Source: Apodemus sylvaticus (lineage: Eukaryota; Chordata; Mammalia; Rodentia; Muridae). Taken from it: a stretch of DNA of 64,000 bases. How positions within the stretch are numbered: position 1 is the stretch's first letter; the number at the start of each line of letters is the position of its first letter. Below are positions 34,439 through 46,399 of this stretch, piece by piece. A program made the position numbers and the translations under genes. The notes below the pieces were generated by a model. The model saw only the letters and a list, made by a program, of their open reading frames with translations, made no database searches and was not told the DNA's origin. The stretch is from contig NC_067485.1 in NCBI RefSeq assembly GCF_947179515.1, positions 5,963,154 to 6,027,153 on the forward strand, written 5' to 3'.

Positions 34439-35449
34439 TCTTTTTTTTTCAGCTGTGGGGTTCCCTGATTCTTTTTTTTTTATTGCTTTTTCTTTTCCTT
34501 TTTTTTTTTTTATTTCAGCTGTGGGGTTCCCTGTTTCTTTCTTTTTTTATTGCTTTTTCTTTATCTTTTTTTAAAATTTTTTTATTCAGTATATTTTTTA
34601 TTTACATTTCAAATGATTTCCCCTTTCCTAGCCCCCCAACTCCCAAAAAGTCCCGTAAGCCCCCTTCTCTCCCCCTGTCCTCCCACCCACCCCTTCCCAC
34701 TTCCCCGTTCTGGTTTTGCTGAATACTGCTTCATTGAGTCTTTCCAGAACAAGGGGCCACTCTTCCTTTCTTCTTGTACCTCATTTGATGTGTGGATTAT
34801 GTTTTGGGTAATCCAGGTTTCTAGGTTAATATCCACTTATTAGTGAGTGCATACCATGATTCATATTCTAAGTCTGGGTTATCTCACTTAGTATGATGTT
34901 CTCTAGACTCCAGAAAACCAAACAACCCTATTAAAAAATGGGGTACAGAGTTAAACAAAGAATTCTCACCTGAAGAACATCGGATGGTGGAGAAGCATCT
35001 TAAAAAATGCTCAACTTCATTGGTCATTAGGGAAATGCAAATCAAAACAACCCTGACATTTCACCTTACACCAGTCAGAATGGCTAAGATTAAAAATTCC
35101 GGAGATAGCAGGTGTTGGAGAGGGTGCGGAGAAAGAGGAATACTCCTCCACTGCTGGTGGGGTTGCAAATTGGTACAACCACTCTGGAAATCAGTCTGGT
35201 GGTTCCTCCGAAAACTGGGCACCTCACTTCCAGAAGATCCTGCTATACCACTCCTGGGCATATACCCAGAGGATTCCCCAGCATGTAATAAGGATACATG
35301 CTCTACTATGTTCATAGCAGCCCTATTTATAATTGCCAGATGCTGGAAAGAACCCAGGTATCCCTCAACAGAAGAGTGGATGCAAAAAATGTGGTATATA
35401 TACACAATGGAGTACTATTCAGCCATTAGAAACAATGAATTCATGAAAT
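34439..35449 (-). mobile_element. Twin-primed L1 with possible 3' transduced sequence
   Basis: From the left: T-rich non-L1 sequence (34439-34575), the L1 3' end and 3'UTR on the minus strand (34580 to about 34905), then the ORF2 C-terminus on the plus strand (about 34906-35449, coding HLKKCSTSLVIREMQIK and ending near NNEFMKF). The two halves are nearly contiguous parts of one L1 but head to head, as expected from twin priming. The extra 135 bp between the L1 tail and the target duplication contains a 60-odd-bp unit present twice. Confidence 0.82.
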
Positions 35450-36012
35450 TCTCACACATTCCTTATGACCTGCCTATTCTGACCTGTTTATGGTATTGAA
35501 GGTGGTAAATTATAGTGGTGTCTTTGACACAGAGAAACCAGGGTAAGCCATAGTTCTATAAAGCATTTTCAATTTCTTTACTATATATGAGGAAATTAAG
35601 GATAATGAATTGAAAACAAATTATTAAAAAATTTCCATGAGGTTGAATACAGAGCCAACTAAGTATCCAATGGATACATGAGTCAAAAATTCTTAAGAAA
35701 CAGATGGCAGTATTTGGATTCTTTGGTGGATTTTATGACAAATTTCAGAGAAGAATTAGTGGGAATTCAGATCATATATTGATTATTGTTTGTTGACAAG
35801 GATTATTCATTTGATGTGTGAAGAGAAGACTGGAAATTAAGAAGCCACTTTTTCTTTAAACTCAGTGTGAAGACTGTGGATATAAGTTCTAGAGAGCACA
35901 TAAGGTTTTAGGTGTTAGGTTAGGCAATCCTATGCCCTTTCCATTGGTGTTTTGTGTTCTTCCCAATGACTGCCTATTGTTTCTAGGTTTGATAGTGTTA
36001 AAATATCAGTAT

Positions 36013-36160
36013 TAGCTGGGCAGTGGTGGTGCACGCCTTTAATCCCAGCACTTGGGAGGCAGAGGCAGGTGAATTTCTGAGTTTCAAGACAGCCTGGACT
36101 ACAGAGCGAGTTGTAGAAGAGGCAAGGCTACCCAGGGAAATCCTGTCTTGAAAGAAAACG
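36013..36160 (+). mobile_element. B1 SINE, plus strand (unit B)
   Basis: 'agctgggcagtggtggtgca', 'cctttaatcccagcacttgg' and 'caaggctacccagggaaatc' are canonical B1. It is the duplicate of 30722-30870 and better preserved. Confidence 0.92.
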
Positions 36161-36936
36161 TACCAGTACCAATAAGATGTAAAACATATCATCAAATATG
36201 ATGCAATAAGATGTAAAAATATCAAAGAATTACCTGTTTATATCTTTGCATTGAGGTTTCCACTTTTTTTCTCCTTTTATTTGATTGCCAGATTATTTTG
36301 AATTTCGGTCAGGTTTATAGGGACTTTTAACATAGAAAGGACTTGTGGCCATCACAAGAAGAATCATCCTTGAGTATCAAAGCTTTCTCTGTGTTCTGGG
36401 AAGCAATAAGGGCTCTAATTGGAAATGGTAATTAGTAGTGATGAGAGAGCAGTCTCCATTGTGTTGGGAAGCATACTTTGTTTGAGGTGTGCACCAACAT
36501 GTGCAAGAGAACTCTTAAATATGTTTAGATTTTTCTGACATTGGGATGACACTCATGTATTAAAATTAAAACTTCAACCAAACAGGGTTGAAACTAGAAT
36601 AGAAGAAATTTTATAAGTTAAAGTCTCTGAATATCCTAAACTTTGTGGCTATTCACTTTCAGGGAAAATTATCTATTTTGCAACATCTAGACATTAGGCT
36701 TCTTTTTCAGTTTTGGACAGAAAATGGTCTTGTAGACCATGTGTTGTGAAACATGCTCTTTACTCATTAAGTTTTACAGATTCTGATGGAGTCTAGTTTG
36801 GATTGGGAGCTGCAGAGATCTACTTGCTCCAACATTTGAGCATCTCTGGTTGACTCTTATTAGAATGCCCCCTTTTCCTGAGATCACCACAGACTTAGAA
36901 GCAATTTTGTTGATATTATCTGTATATCAAAAGAGT

Positions 36937-36949
36937 AACAAATACATTT
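36937..36949 (+). repeat. Target site duplication (left) of the outer nested L1
   Basis: 'aacaaatacattt' is repeated exactly at 41063-41075. Confidence 0.85.
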
Positions 36950-39900
36950 TTTTAATTTACATTCCAAATGATTTCCCCTTTTCTGGGTTCCCACTCCCCG
37001 CAAGTCCCATAAGGCCTCTTCAGTCCCCCTATTCTTCCATCTACCCCTTCCCACTTCCCTGTTCTGGAATACCCCTATACTCTTGCACTGAGTCTTTCCA
37101 GAACCAGGGCCCACTCCTCCATTCTTTTTGGACATCATTTAATTTGTGGATTATGTCCTGGGTATTCAAAGTTTCTAGGCTAATATCCACTTTTTTTTAT
37201 TCGATATATTTTTTATTTACATTTCCAATGGTTTCCCCTTTTCTAGACCCACAACTCCCCGAAAGTCCCATAAGCCCCCTTCGCTCCCCCTGTCCTCCTA
37301 CCCACCCCTTCCCACTTCCCCGTTCTGGTTTTGCCCTATACTGCTTCACTGAGTCTTTCCAGAACAAGGGGCCACTCCTCCCTTCTTCTTGTGCCTCATT
37401 TGATGTTTGGATTATGTATTGGGTATTCCAGTTTTCTAGGTTAATATCCACTTATTAGTGAGTGCATACCATGATTCACCTTTTGAGTCTGGGTTACCTC
37501 ACTTAGTATGATGTTCTCCAGCTCCATTCATTTGCCTACAAATTTAATGAATTCATTGTTTCTAATGGCTGAATAGTACTCCATTGTGTATATATACCAC
37601 ATTTTTTGCATCCACTTTTCTGTTGAAGGATACCTGGGTTCTTTCCAGCTTCTGGCAATTATAAATATGGCTGCTATGAACATAGTAGAGCGTGTATCCT
37701 TAACGACACACCTGAAAGCCCTGGGACAAAAAGAAGCCAATTCACCCAGGAGGAGTAGAAGAGAGGAAATCATCAAACTCAGGGCTGAAATCAATCAATT
37801 GGAAACAAAGAGAACCGTACAAAGAATCAATGAATCCAGGTGCTGGTTCTTTGAGAAAATCAACAAGATAGATAAACCCTTAGCCAGACTGACCAAAGGG
37901 CACAGAGAAAGTATCCAAAGTAACAAACTTAGAAATGAAAAGGGGGACATAACAACAGGAACTGAGGAAATCCAAAAAATCATCAGATCCTACTACAAGA
38001 GCCTATACTCAACACAACTGGAGAATCTGGAGGAAATGGACAATTTCCTTGACAGATAACAAATACCAAAATTAAATCAGGACCAAATAGATCATCCACA
38101 CAGTCCCATAACCCCTAAATAAATAGAAGGGGTCATAGAAATTCTTCCAACCACAAAAAGCACAGGACCAGATGATTTCAGTGCAGAATTCTATCAGAAC
38201 TTCAAAGAAGACTTAAAACCAGTACTCTTCAAACTATTCCACCAAATAGAAACAGAAGGAACACTACCCAATTCCTTCTACAAGGCTAATATCCACTTTT
38301 CAGTGAGTGCTTACCATGATTGATCTTTTGAGACTGGGTTACCTCACTTAGTATGATGTTCTTCAGCTCCATCCATTTGTCTAAGAATTTCAGGAATTCA
38401 TTGTTTCTAATGGCTGAATAGTACTCCATTGTGTAAATATACCACATTTTTTGTATCCATTCCTCCATTGAAGGACACCTAGGTTCTGTCCAGCTTCTGG
38501 CTACTACAAATAGGGCTGCTATGAACACAGTTGAGCATGTGTCCTTCTTGCATGCTGAAGAATCCTCTGGATATATGCCCAGGAGTGGTATAACAGGATC
38601 TTCAGGAAGTGACATGCCCAGTTTTCTGAGGAACCACCAGACTGATTTCCAAAGTGGTTGCACCATCTTGCAATCCCACCAGCAGTGGAGGAATGTTCCT
38701 CTTTCTCCACATCCTCACCAACACCTGCTGTCTTTTGAGATTTTGACCTTAGCCATTCTGACGGGTGTGAGGTGAAATCTCAGGGTTGTTTTTAATTGCA
38801 TTTCCCTAATGATTAATGATGTTGAACATTTCTTAAGGTGTTTCTCAGCTCTCCGAAGTTCTTCATGTGAAAATTTTTTGGTTAGCTCCCAACCCCGCTT
38901 TTTAATGGGATTATTTAGTTCTCTGGGTTCTACTTTCTTGAGTTCTTTGTATATATTAGATATTAGCCCTCTGTCGGATTTAGGGTTGGTGAAGATCCTT
39001 TCCCAGTCTGTTGGTTGACGTTTTGTCCTTTTGACGGTGTCCTTTGCCTTACAGAAACTTTGTAGTTTTATGAGGTCCCATTGGTCAATTCTTGATCTTA
39101 GAGTGTAAGCTATTGGTGTTCTATTCAGGAACTTTTCCCCTGTGCCCATGTCCTCCAGGGTCTTCCCCAGTTTCCTTAATTAGTTTCAGTGTGTCAGGTT
39201 TTATGTGGAGGTCCTTGATCCATTTGGAGTTGAGGTTGGTACAAGGAGATAAGAATGGATTGATGCGCATTTTTCTGCATGCTGACCTCCAATTGAACCA
39301 GCACCATTTGTTGAAAAGACTATCTTTTTTTTCCATTGGATGCTTTCAGCTTCTTTGTCGAAGACCAAGTGACCATAGGTGTGTTGATTCATTTCTGGGT
39401 CTTCAATCCTATTCCATTGATCCACTTGCCTGATATTGTACCAATACCATGCAGTTTTTTATCACTATTGCTCTGTAGTAGAGTTTAAAGTCTGGGATAC
39501 TGAATCCCCCTGAAGTCCCTTTACTGTTGAGAATAGTTTTAGCTATCCTGGGTTTTTTGTTATTCCAGATGAATTTGAGAATTGCTCTTTCTAGCTCTAT
39601 GAAGAACTGGGTTGGTATTTTTATGGGAATAGCATTGAATCTGTAGATTGCCTTTGGCAAGATGGCCATTTTAACTATATTAATCCTGCCAATCCATGAG
39701 CATGGAAGATTTTTCCATTTTCTGAGATCTTCTTCGATTTCCTTCTTCAGAGATCTGAAGTTCTTGTCATATAGGTCCTTCACTTGTTTGGTTAGAGTCA
39801 CCCCAAGATACTTTATGCTGTTTGTAGCTATTATGAAGGGGGTCATTTCCCTAATTTCTTTCTCAGTCTACTTATCCTTTGAATATATAAAGGCTACTGA

Positions 39901-41062
39901 TTTGCTTGCGTTGATTTTGTAGCCAGCCACTTTGCTGAAGTTGTTTATCAGCTGTAGGAGTTCGCTAGTAGAGTTTTTAGGGTCACTTAAGTATACGATC
40001 ATATCATCTGCAAATAGTGATAGTTTGACTTCTTCCTTTCTAATTTGTATCCGTTTGACTCCCTTCTGTTGTCTAATTGCTCTAGCTAGGACTTCAAGAA
40101 CTATATTGAAAAGATATAGAGACAGGGGGAAGGCTTGTCTAGTCCCTGATTTTAGTGGGGTTACTTCAAGTTTCTCTCCATTTAGCTTGATGTTGGCTAC
40201 TGGTTTGCTGTATATTGCTTTTACTATGTTTAGATATGGGCCTTGAATTACTGCCCTTTCCAAGACTTTTAGCATGAAAGGATGCTGAATTTTGCCAAAT
40301 GCTTTTTCAGCATCTAATGAAATGATCATGCTGTTTTTTTCTTTGAGTTTGTTTATGTAGTTGATAGCATTTATGGATTTCTGTATATTGAACCATCCCT
40401 GCATCCCTGAGATGAAGCCTACTTGATCATGGTGGATGATCGTTTTTATGTGTTCTTGGATTCGGTGGGCAAGAATTTTGTTTAGTATTTTTGCATCGAT
40501 ATTCATAAGAGAAATTGGCCTGAAATTCTCTTTCATAGGGCTGAAATCAATCAAGTAGAAACCAAGAGAACCATACAAAGAATCAACAAGACCAAAAGCT
40601 GGTTCTTTGAAAAAATCAACAAGATAGATAAACCCTTAGCCAGACTAACCAACGGGCACAGAGAAAGTATCCAAATTAACAAAATTAGAAATGAAAACGG
40701 AGATATTACAACAGAAACCGAGGAAATTCAAAAAATCATCAGATCCTACTACAAAAACCTGTACTCAACAAAACTGGAGAATCTGGAGGAAATGGACATT
40801 TTCTTAGACAGATACCAATTACTAAAATTAAACCAGGATCAAATAGTCCATCTAAACAGACCCATAACCCCTAAAGAAATAGAAGGGGTCATAGATAAGC
40901 TTCCAACCAAAAAAAGCACAGAACCAGATGGTTTCAGTGCAGAATTCTATCAGACCTTCAAAGAAGACTTAACACCAATACTCTTCAAACTTTTCCACCA
41001 AATAGGAACAGAAGGAACACTACCCAACTCCTTCTTCTAAGCCACTATTACGCTGATACCAA
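36950..41062 (-). mobile_element. Twin-primed L1, outer element of a nest
   Basis: After removal of the inner L1 (37193-38282), the minus-strand part runs from the 3' tail (36950) through the 3'UTR and ORF2 to about 40535, where it reads ENFRPISLMNIDAK. From 40537 the strand flips and plus-strand ORF2 reads from the codons before this point (ending GTEGTLPNSFF, then ITLIPK by 41058). The two halves are adjacent parts of one ORF2 with only about ten codons lost at the junction. A minus-strand RT frame is open for 236 codons (40578-39868) with FADDMIVYLSDPKN; the junction adds its first codons artificially. Confidence 0.87.
37193..38282 (-). mobile_element. Twin-primed L1, inner element of the nest
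   Basis: It is flanked by 'aggctaatatccactt' at 37177-37192 and 38283-38298. The left part (37193 to about 37703) is the 3'UTR and ORF2 C-terminus on the minus strand. The right part (about 37704-38282) is plus-strand ORF2 from a much more N-terminal region (KALGQKEANSPRRSRRE to the RT start), so about 2 kb of ORF2 is missing at the junction. It is inserted in the 3'UTR of the outer L1. Confidence 0.87.
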
Positions 41063-41129
41063 AACAAATACATTTAAAAAAATATTGAAAAATTGAGTTC
41101 TCTTCACTGAATTACTTACCTTTTTATGT

Positions 41130-41755
41130 TCTATATTCTATGTTTACATTCCAAATGATTTCCCTTTCCTGGTTCCCCCCTCCCCATAAGTTTTCTAAAC
41201 CCTCTTCCCTCTGCTCAGTCTCCTATCAACTCCCTCCTACTTCTTTGTCCTGGTACTCCCCTACAATGCTGGAACAAGCCTTTCAGGATCCGGGACCCCT
41301 CCTTCCTTCTTCTTGGGAGTCATTTGATATGTGAATTGTGTCTTGGGTATTCAGAGTTTCTGAGCTAATATCTACTTATTAGAGACTGTATTCTATGTGT
41401 GTTCTTTTGTGACTAGGTTACCTCACTTAGGATGATATTTTCCAGATCCAACTATTTGCCTAAAAATTTTATGAATTCATTGTTTTTCATTGCTGAGTAG
41501 TATTGCATTATGTAATTATACCACATTTTCTGTATCCATTCCTCCACTGAGAGATATCTGGGTTCTTTCCAGCTTCTGGCTATTATAAATAGGGTTGCTA
41601 TGAACATAGTGGAACATGTGTTCTTATTGCATGCTGGGGAATCCTCTGGGTATATGCCCAGGAGTGGTATTGCAGTGTCCTCCAGAAGTGTTATGCCCAG
41701 TTTTCTGAGGAACAGCCAGACTGTTTTCCAGAGTCGTTGTACCAACTTGCAGATC
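41130..41755 (-). mobile_element. 5'-truncated L1, minus strand
   Basis: 3'UTR and the last codons of ORF2 (minus strand, PEDSPACNKNTCSTMFIAT). It interrupts unit B between 'aattacttacc' and 'tctaatgtagaaagagtag', which are close together in unit A (31690-31730). Confidence 0.82.
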
Positions 41756-42066
41756 TAATGTAGAAAGAGTAGTAAATGGAATTTCAAGAACACTTCTAAT
41801 TTTAGAGTTTCCTCGCAGAGCTCTAGAAAAAAATATCCTTATTCATAAACACCACTTAACTCCACAATTACAACAAAATATGAAGAAAACAAGCATAAAA
41901 TTTTTAGTCTGTTAAACACTGACAGGAATGAAAATTCAGGCTTGAAGAGAAGATCTATGAATGATATTCCAGCATGTACCTTGACCCAAATAGTCAGCTC
42001 CATTCATGAATTTTAGTTACTGAATCCTTTAACCTCTTATTTGGAAAATAAGGAATGAATATGAAG

Positions 42067-42825
42067 GATATCTGTCTCTGTATTTGTAAGGCTCTGTCAG
42101 GGTCCCTCTGGAGACAACCATGGTGTACACTTCTTGTCAACCATAGTAGTGTCAGGGTTTGGTGACTGTTTATAGGGTGAATCCCCAGGTAGGGCAGTCT
42201 CTGGGTGGCCTTTACTTCAGTCTCTGCTCCACATATTGTCTCTCTTTTTGCTCCTGCGTGCATTTTGTTCCCTTTCTCAGAGGAACCAAAGCACAGTCAC
42301 TTAAGTCCTCATTCTTGAGCTTCTTGTGCTGGGTGAATAGTAACTTGTTTATTTTGAGCTTTTGGGCTAACATCCGGTTATTAGGGGGTGCATACCATGT
42401 CTGTTCCTTTGTGTTTGGGTTACCTCATGGGGTCCCCAATAGAGAAGCTGGAGGGTGGTCAGAAGGAGCTGAAAGGATTTAGAACCCCATGGGAAGAACA
42501 ATGATTTCAGCCACCCAGATGCCCCAGGACTCCCAGGTACTAAAACATCAACCAGGTGGTACACAAGGTTCCAGCCAAAAATATGGCAAAGGAATGCCTT
42601 GTTGGGCATCAGTGAGAGGAGTGGTCCTTGCTCAAGTAAAGGCTCAATAGATGCCCCCACGAAGGGAAGGGATATCAAGGGTAAGAGGTGGGAATTGGTC
42701 AGTGGAAAGGCATATACATGGAGTCAGGACATGGGAGGAGGGTTTTAGGGTCTCTGGGAAGGGGGAAAATTGGGAAAAGTTTTACTATTGGCAATGTAAA
42801 TGAAGAAGATATTCAGTTAAAAAAA
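42067..42825 (+). mobile_element. Older-type L1 3' end with inverted 5' part
   Basis: Flanked by exact 10-bp repeats 'gaatatgaag' (42057-42066 and 42826-42835). 42067 to about 42425 is minus-strand L1 3'UTR; 42426-42825 is plus-strand 3'UTR ending in 'ggcaatgtaaatgaagaaga' and an A-rich tail. The 3'UTR is of the older Lx-like type, unlike the other insertions in this unit. Confidence 0.72.
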
Positions 42826-42966
42826 GAATATGAAGGGGAGAAGTAAAAAGATGACACCCAGGACTTAATATATGGAAGTGTAAAATAAGATGAAAAATTT
42901 TAAAATGTCATTGACTGGTGATTAAATGATATGGTTTGTTTATTTGACTGATTGATTGGTTGGTTG

Positions 42967-45170
42967 ATTTTGTCAGAGCTATTCTGAATAAATTTTCACT
43001 CATTTTGTGGAAATTTAGACTACAGTAGAAGTATAGAATACCTTTGTGGTTTTTCCTCAAGTAATTGCTCATATGATCTACCCTTCTCTATAGACACCAA
43101 GGAGAAATGAAGATGTTTATAATGGAAGATTAAACCACATAAACATTATAGAATAATATCTCAAAACTGCCAAGAATTGTGATATATTACCAATCAATTC
43201 AAGAATATACAAGTGAAATGTATTCACATAGTGAAACATTTTGATTTTAAAATCAAGTGTTGATAAACGCCAAAGTGTGGATGCTTTTATGTTATTAAAT
43301 AATATGAAGAATCAAGATAAAGAATGAAGTACTTCATTATTTATTTCGCATTTGTAGCATCATATTTTACTTAGATATTCATGAGTTAATCATTTTTATT
43401 TCAAAGCAAATATTCTACTTTGCCATATTTTCAGAATTATTCCTTCACTTATGATATTTGGTTGCACAGAAATCCCATAAATTCTGAAGATACCCTATGC
43501 TTATTGTAAGCAATTCTTCTTTGTTCCCATAATTTTTATTTTGTTTTATGAAATTATATGTTCAAAAATATGCTTAGAGAAAATTATTTCTGGAGTCTTA
43601 TTATTATTAGTGGAAATTAAGTTGTTATATTTGTAATGAGAGTTGCAGGTATATATGCACTGTCATGGGGTTGATCCATGAGGAAGTAACCATCACTTGT
43701 GAGAACCAGGCAGTCAAAGAGATAAAATCACTGATAAATTATTTCTAATGTATTAGTTTTTCCAGAATGGACTTATGCTTGAAAGAAAACACTGAAGTAC
43801 CCTGTCTAATAATGAGTACTTTACCCATGCCCCTCTTCTCATTTTACAACTCGATAACAATAGTTCCGAAACTCAGTGGATTCATAACCATGCTAGGGTC
43901 TTGAACAAACAGCAATACCTGGATATAATTCCTCAAAGATATGATTTAGTAGGTGTGGGATACTCTTCAGAAATGTGTTTTCATAGCAGTTCTGAATGAT
44001 GATGTTTCTACTAACCAAGACCTCATAGGAAAAAAATCAGTGAGTGGATGATAAGCTGCTTTATATGATTTGTACTATGAAGATGAAGGTGTTCACAGTA
44101 GTAGAGGTTATATATGGAGTGGACTGCCAGCTAACTTTCTCATGTGAGACAATAGTGTGAATGTATGTTCTATTTCCAACCATTAGAAATGGAATCTGAG
44201 CCATAAAGCCATTATTTCCATCCCTAATCTTCCTGATTTGCTTGACAAAGTCTAGGAACTCACATCTACAAGAGAGAAGATTGTTTTCCCATGCTATCTG
44301 GGATGAGAATCTAAATCTCTGAGACAGTGCTATATCCATTTCATTAAGCTGCCTGATGTCCTGGTGGAACATTAGAAGTATAATTCCAAAATAAGCTGCT
44401 CTGTAAGAGAAAATTATTCTGAGACATTCCCTGAATCATAACCAGGGAGAGTTTATTAAAAAGCATTTAAATACACACGGGGTTGACTTACACTATAGCT
44501 GAGGTCTTCCTGTTGCATAAACCCATGCACAGAGAATTTTGGTGCTCCATAGATGCATAATGTTATAGAGAAGCAGAAGCATCTGGTGTGAAGGAATTTG
44601 GACTAATCAGATGTAGAATAATTTTCTGCAAACAAGTAAAGTTGATCAGATTTCATCAACTGAAAAACCTTCTGTTGGAAGGAGTTTTCCAACAGAGTTG
44701 GGAAGGATCCTGACCAGATATGAATAGTGCTCAGATAAAAATAATTATGATTTGTGTTCCCCTGCGGTTAGAAAAGAGATGATATGAGAAGGTGCACAGA
44801 CACTTGGAACTCTGAGTTGAAAATGGCCTGGTATTAATGTGAAGATATTTATTTTGAAAACTATACATTTCAATCACTTGTGGACACAATGGAATATTGA
44901 TTTCTCTGGTTAAACATCCTCGACTATGGGCAGAGAAGGGAGTATGTAGAGGTACACCTTACCTTAAAAACTTTTGAAAAGCCGTATGAAATCCAACTAC
45001 TGTAAAAGTATCTGAAAATAAATTCGGAAACGTGTAATGAGGGATGCAATACTGTGAATAGATATCATAGTTACTCAAATAAATACCCTATTGCTAAAAA
45101 TGTTTCACATATCTTTGTGTATTGGTCAGAATATGGCTTTGTTCATAAACACTGCATAGTTTATTGTGTA
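42967..45170. other. Unassigned sequence
   Basis: No L1, SINE or exon was recognised. A 103-codon minus-strand frame at 44372-44061 begins with methionine and reads like a real protein in composition, with cysteines and few repeats, but I match it to no family and see no splice signals that would place it in a gene. Confidence 0.4.
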
Positions 45171-45546
45171 TAATATGGGGACTTTTGGTTTTCCACTGGA
45201 AATGTACTGACTAAGTCCAAACCAGGCATGGTAACCAAACCATCGATTCTAAAGTGTAGTGTAAAATACAGTTCAGCTTTGCTAGTAAACACAATCAGCA
45301 AACAAAATACCAGGTATAACCTATTACAAAGTCTACAGTATACACTGTCTAATTTTCTCAGAAAAGGCTAAAAAATAATGGATGAAATTCCACAGAGGAA
45401 GCTATTACCCACTCCAGAGATAGTCTGAGATTATATCTCATAAAAAGCCTGAGGCAGAAGTGCCTGGAAAGCCTAACCCAGACACCAATACAGCCAATCC
45501 AAAAATAGGCCAGAGTTGAGGGGTGGAGACAACTGTTTAGATATTT
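45171..45546 (+). promoter_or_regulatory. Upstream region of the second cathepsin locus
   Basis: Aligned by eye with the region before the first locus (about 13950-14316). Conservation between duplicates of an untranscribed stretch only shows shared descent; it does not prove regulatory function. Confidence 0.4.
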
Positions 45547-45560
45547 GGGATTTAAAGCCC
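45547..45560 (+). promoter_or_regulatory. TATA-like box of second cathepsin locus
   Basis: 'gggatttaaagccc' lies about 95 bp before the exon 1 donor, at the position that corresponds to 'gggatttatagctt' in the first locus. The core 'atttaaa' is a weak TATA. A start of transcription near 45580 is inferred. Confidence 0.5.
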
Positions 45561-45579
45561 AAGAGCATTGTTGCTGGAT

Positions 45580-45652
45580 TAGGTCCAGAGACTTCAGCAA
45601 ATTTTAAGAGTTGGGTCTGCAGTGTGGATTGAGGCAGCAGCAGTCACCACAG
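45580..45652 (+). other. Cathepsin locus 2, non-coding exon 1 (inferred)
   Basis: Ends in 'gcagtcaccacag' before the donor 'gtgaga' at 45653. The start is inferred from the TATA-like box. The corresponding exon of the first locus ends at 14410. Confidence 0.5.
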
Positions 45653-46147
45653 GTGAGACCATGCGCCTTCCAAGGCAGAACATGAGTGAAGACTTGAAAG
45701 AACCCCTTTGGGACTCAGGCATATCCCCAAGAAAGACAATGTATTCTAAGCCTCAGCGGTCATGCTATGCATAGGTGAAGTGGAAGGTGAAGAGAAGGTA
45801 ATGGAGAATCCATTATATTTATGCCCTGGCTCTAGGAATATGATTCCATGAAGAGCAATACTGGGTGTGCCCATATGGAGTGAAAACATGTGTAATGTAC
45901 AACAATAACTATCTTTGTCACCCCTAAAAAACAGATGTTTTTCTTGCACATATCACCTGGGTACACACGTGTTTTTATTTGACATGTGCAGATGTAGTAG
46001 TAGAATAGTAGCAATTGGCATGTCCCTATTTAGGTTGTGTACGGGGTATTGCTTTAGTGACCCAAAAAAATCTGAGTATGACTTGCCAAGAGAGGTTTTC
46101 TATTGTACTCAACCTCTACTCTTGGATCTGGCATCCTGTGACCTTAC

Positions 46148-46345
46148 CTTACCTTTCCTTTCCTTTCCTTTCCTTTCCTTTCCTTTCCTTTCCTTTCCTT
46201 TCCTTTCCTTCCCTTCCCTTCCCTTCCCTTCCCTTCCCTTCCCTTCCCTTCCCTTCCCTTCCCTTGCCTTGCCTTGCCTTGCCTTGCCTTGCCTTGCCTT
46301 GCCTTGCCTTGCCTTGCCTTGCCTTGCCTTGCCTTGCCTTGCCTT
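46148..46345. repeat. Pentanucleotide microsatellite in three successive variants (intron 1)
   Basis: About 12 units of (CTTTC), then about 10 of (CTTCC), then about 16 of (CTTGC), with sharp borders near 46210 and 46264. It is followed by (CCTT)n at 46358-46384 and a T-rich stretch that is the tail of a minus-strand B1. Confidence 0.95.
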
Positions 46346-46399
46346 TCTGCCTGCCTTCATTCCTTCCTTCCTTCCTTCCTTCCTTTTCTTTCTTTTTTT

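Larger units (their letters stand above)
32174..42966 (+). repeat. Tandem duplication, unit B (interrupted by L1 insertions)
   Basis: Second copy of the 4.4-kb unit. Removing the insertions at 34439-35449, 36950-41062, about 41130-41755 and 42067-42825 restores an alignment with unit A across its length. The insertions have clean target duplications within sequence shared with unit A, so they came after the duplication. No gene was recognised. Confidence 0.83.

Noticed and set aside
34439..41062. Recombination inversion of chromosomal DNA as the cause of head-to-head L1 halves
   Set aside because: Each pair is enclosed by its own short target duplication, which fits twin priming during insertion better than later inversion.
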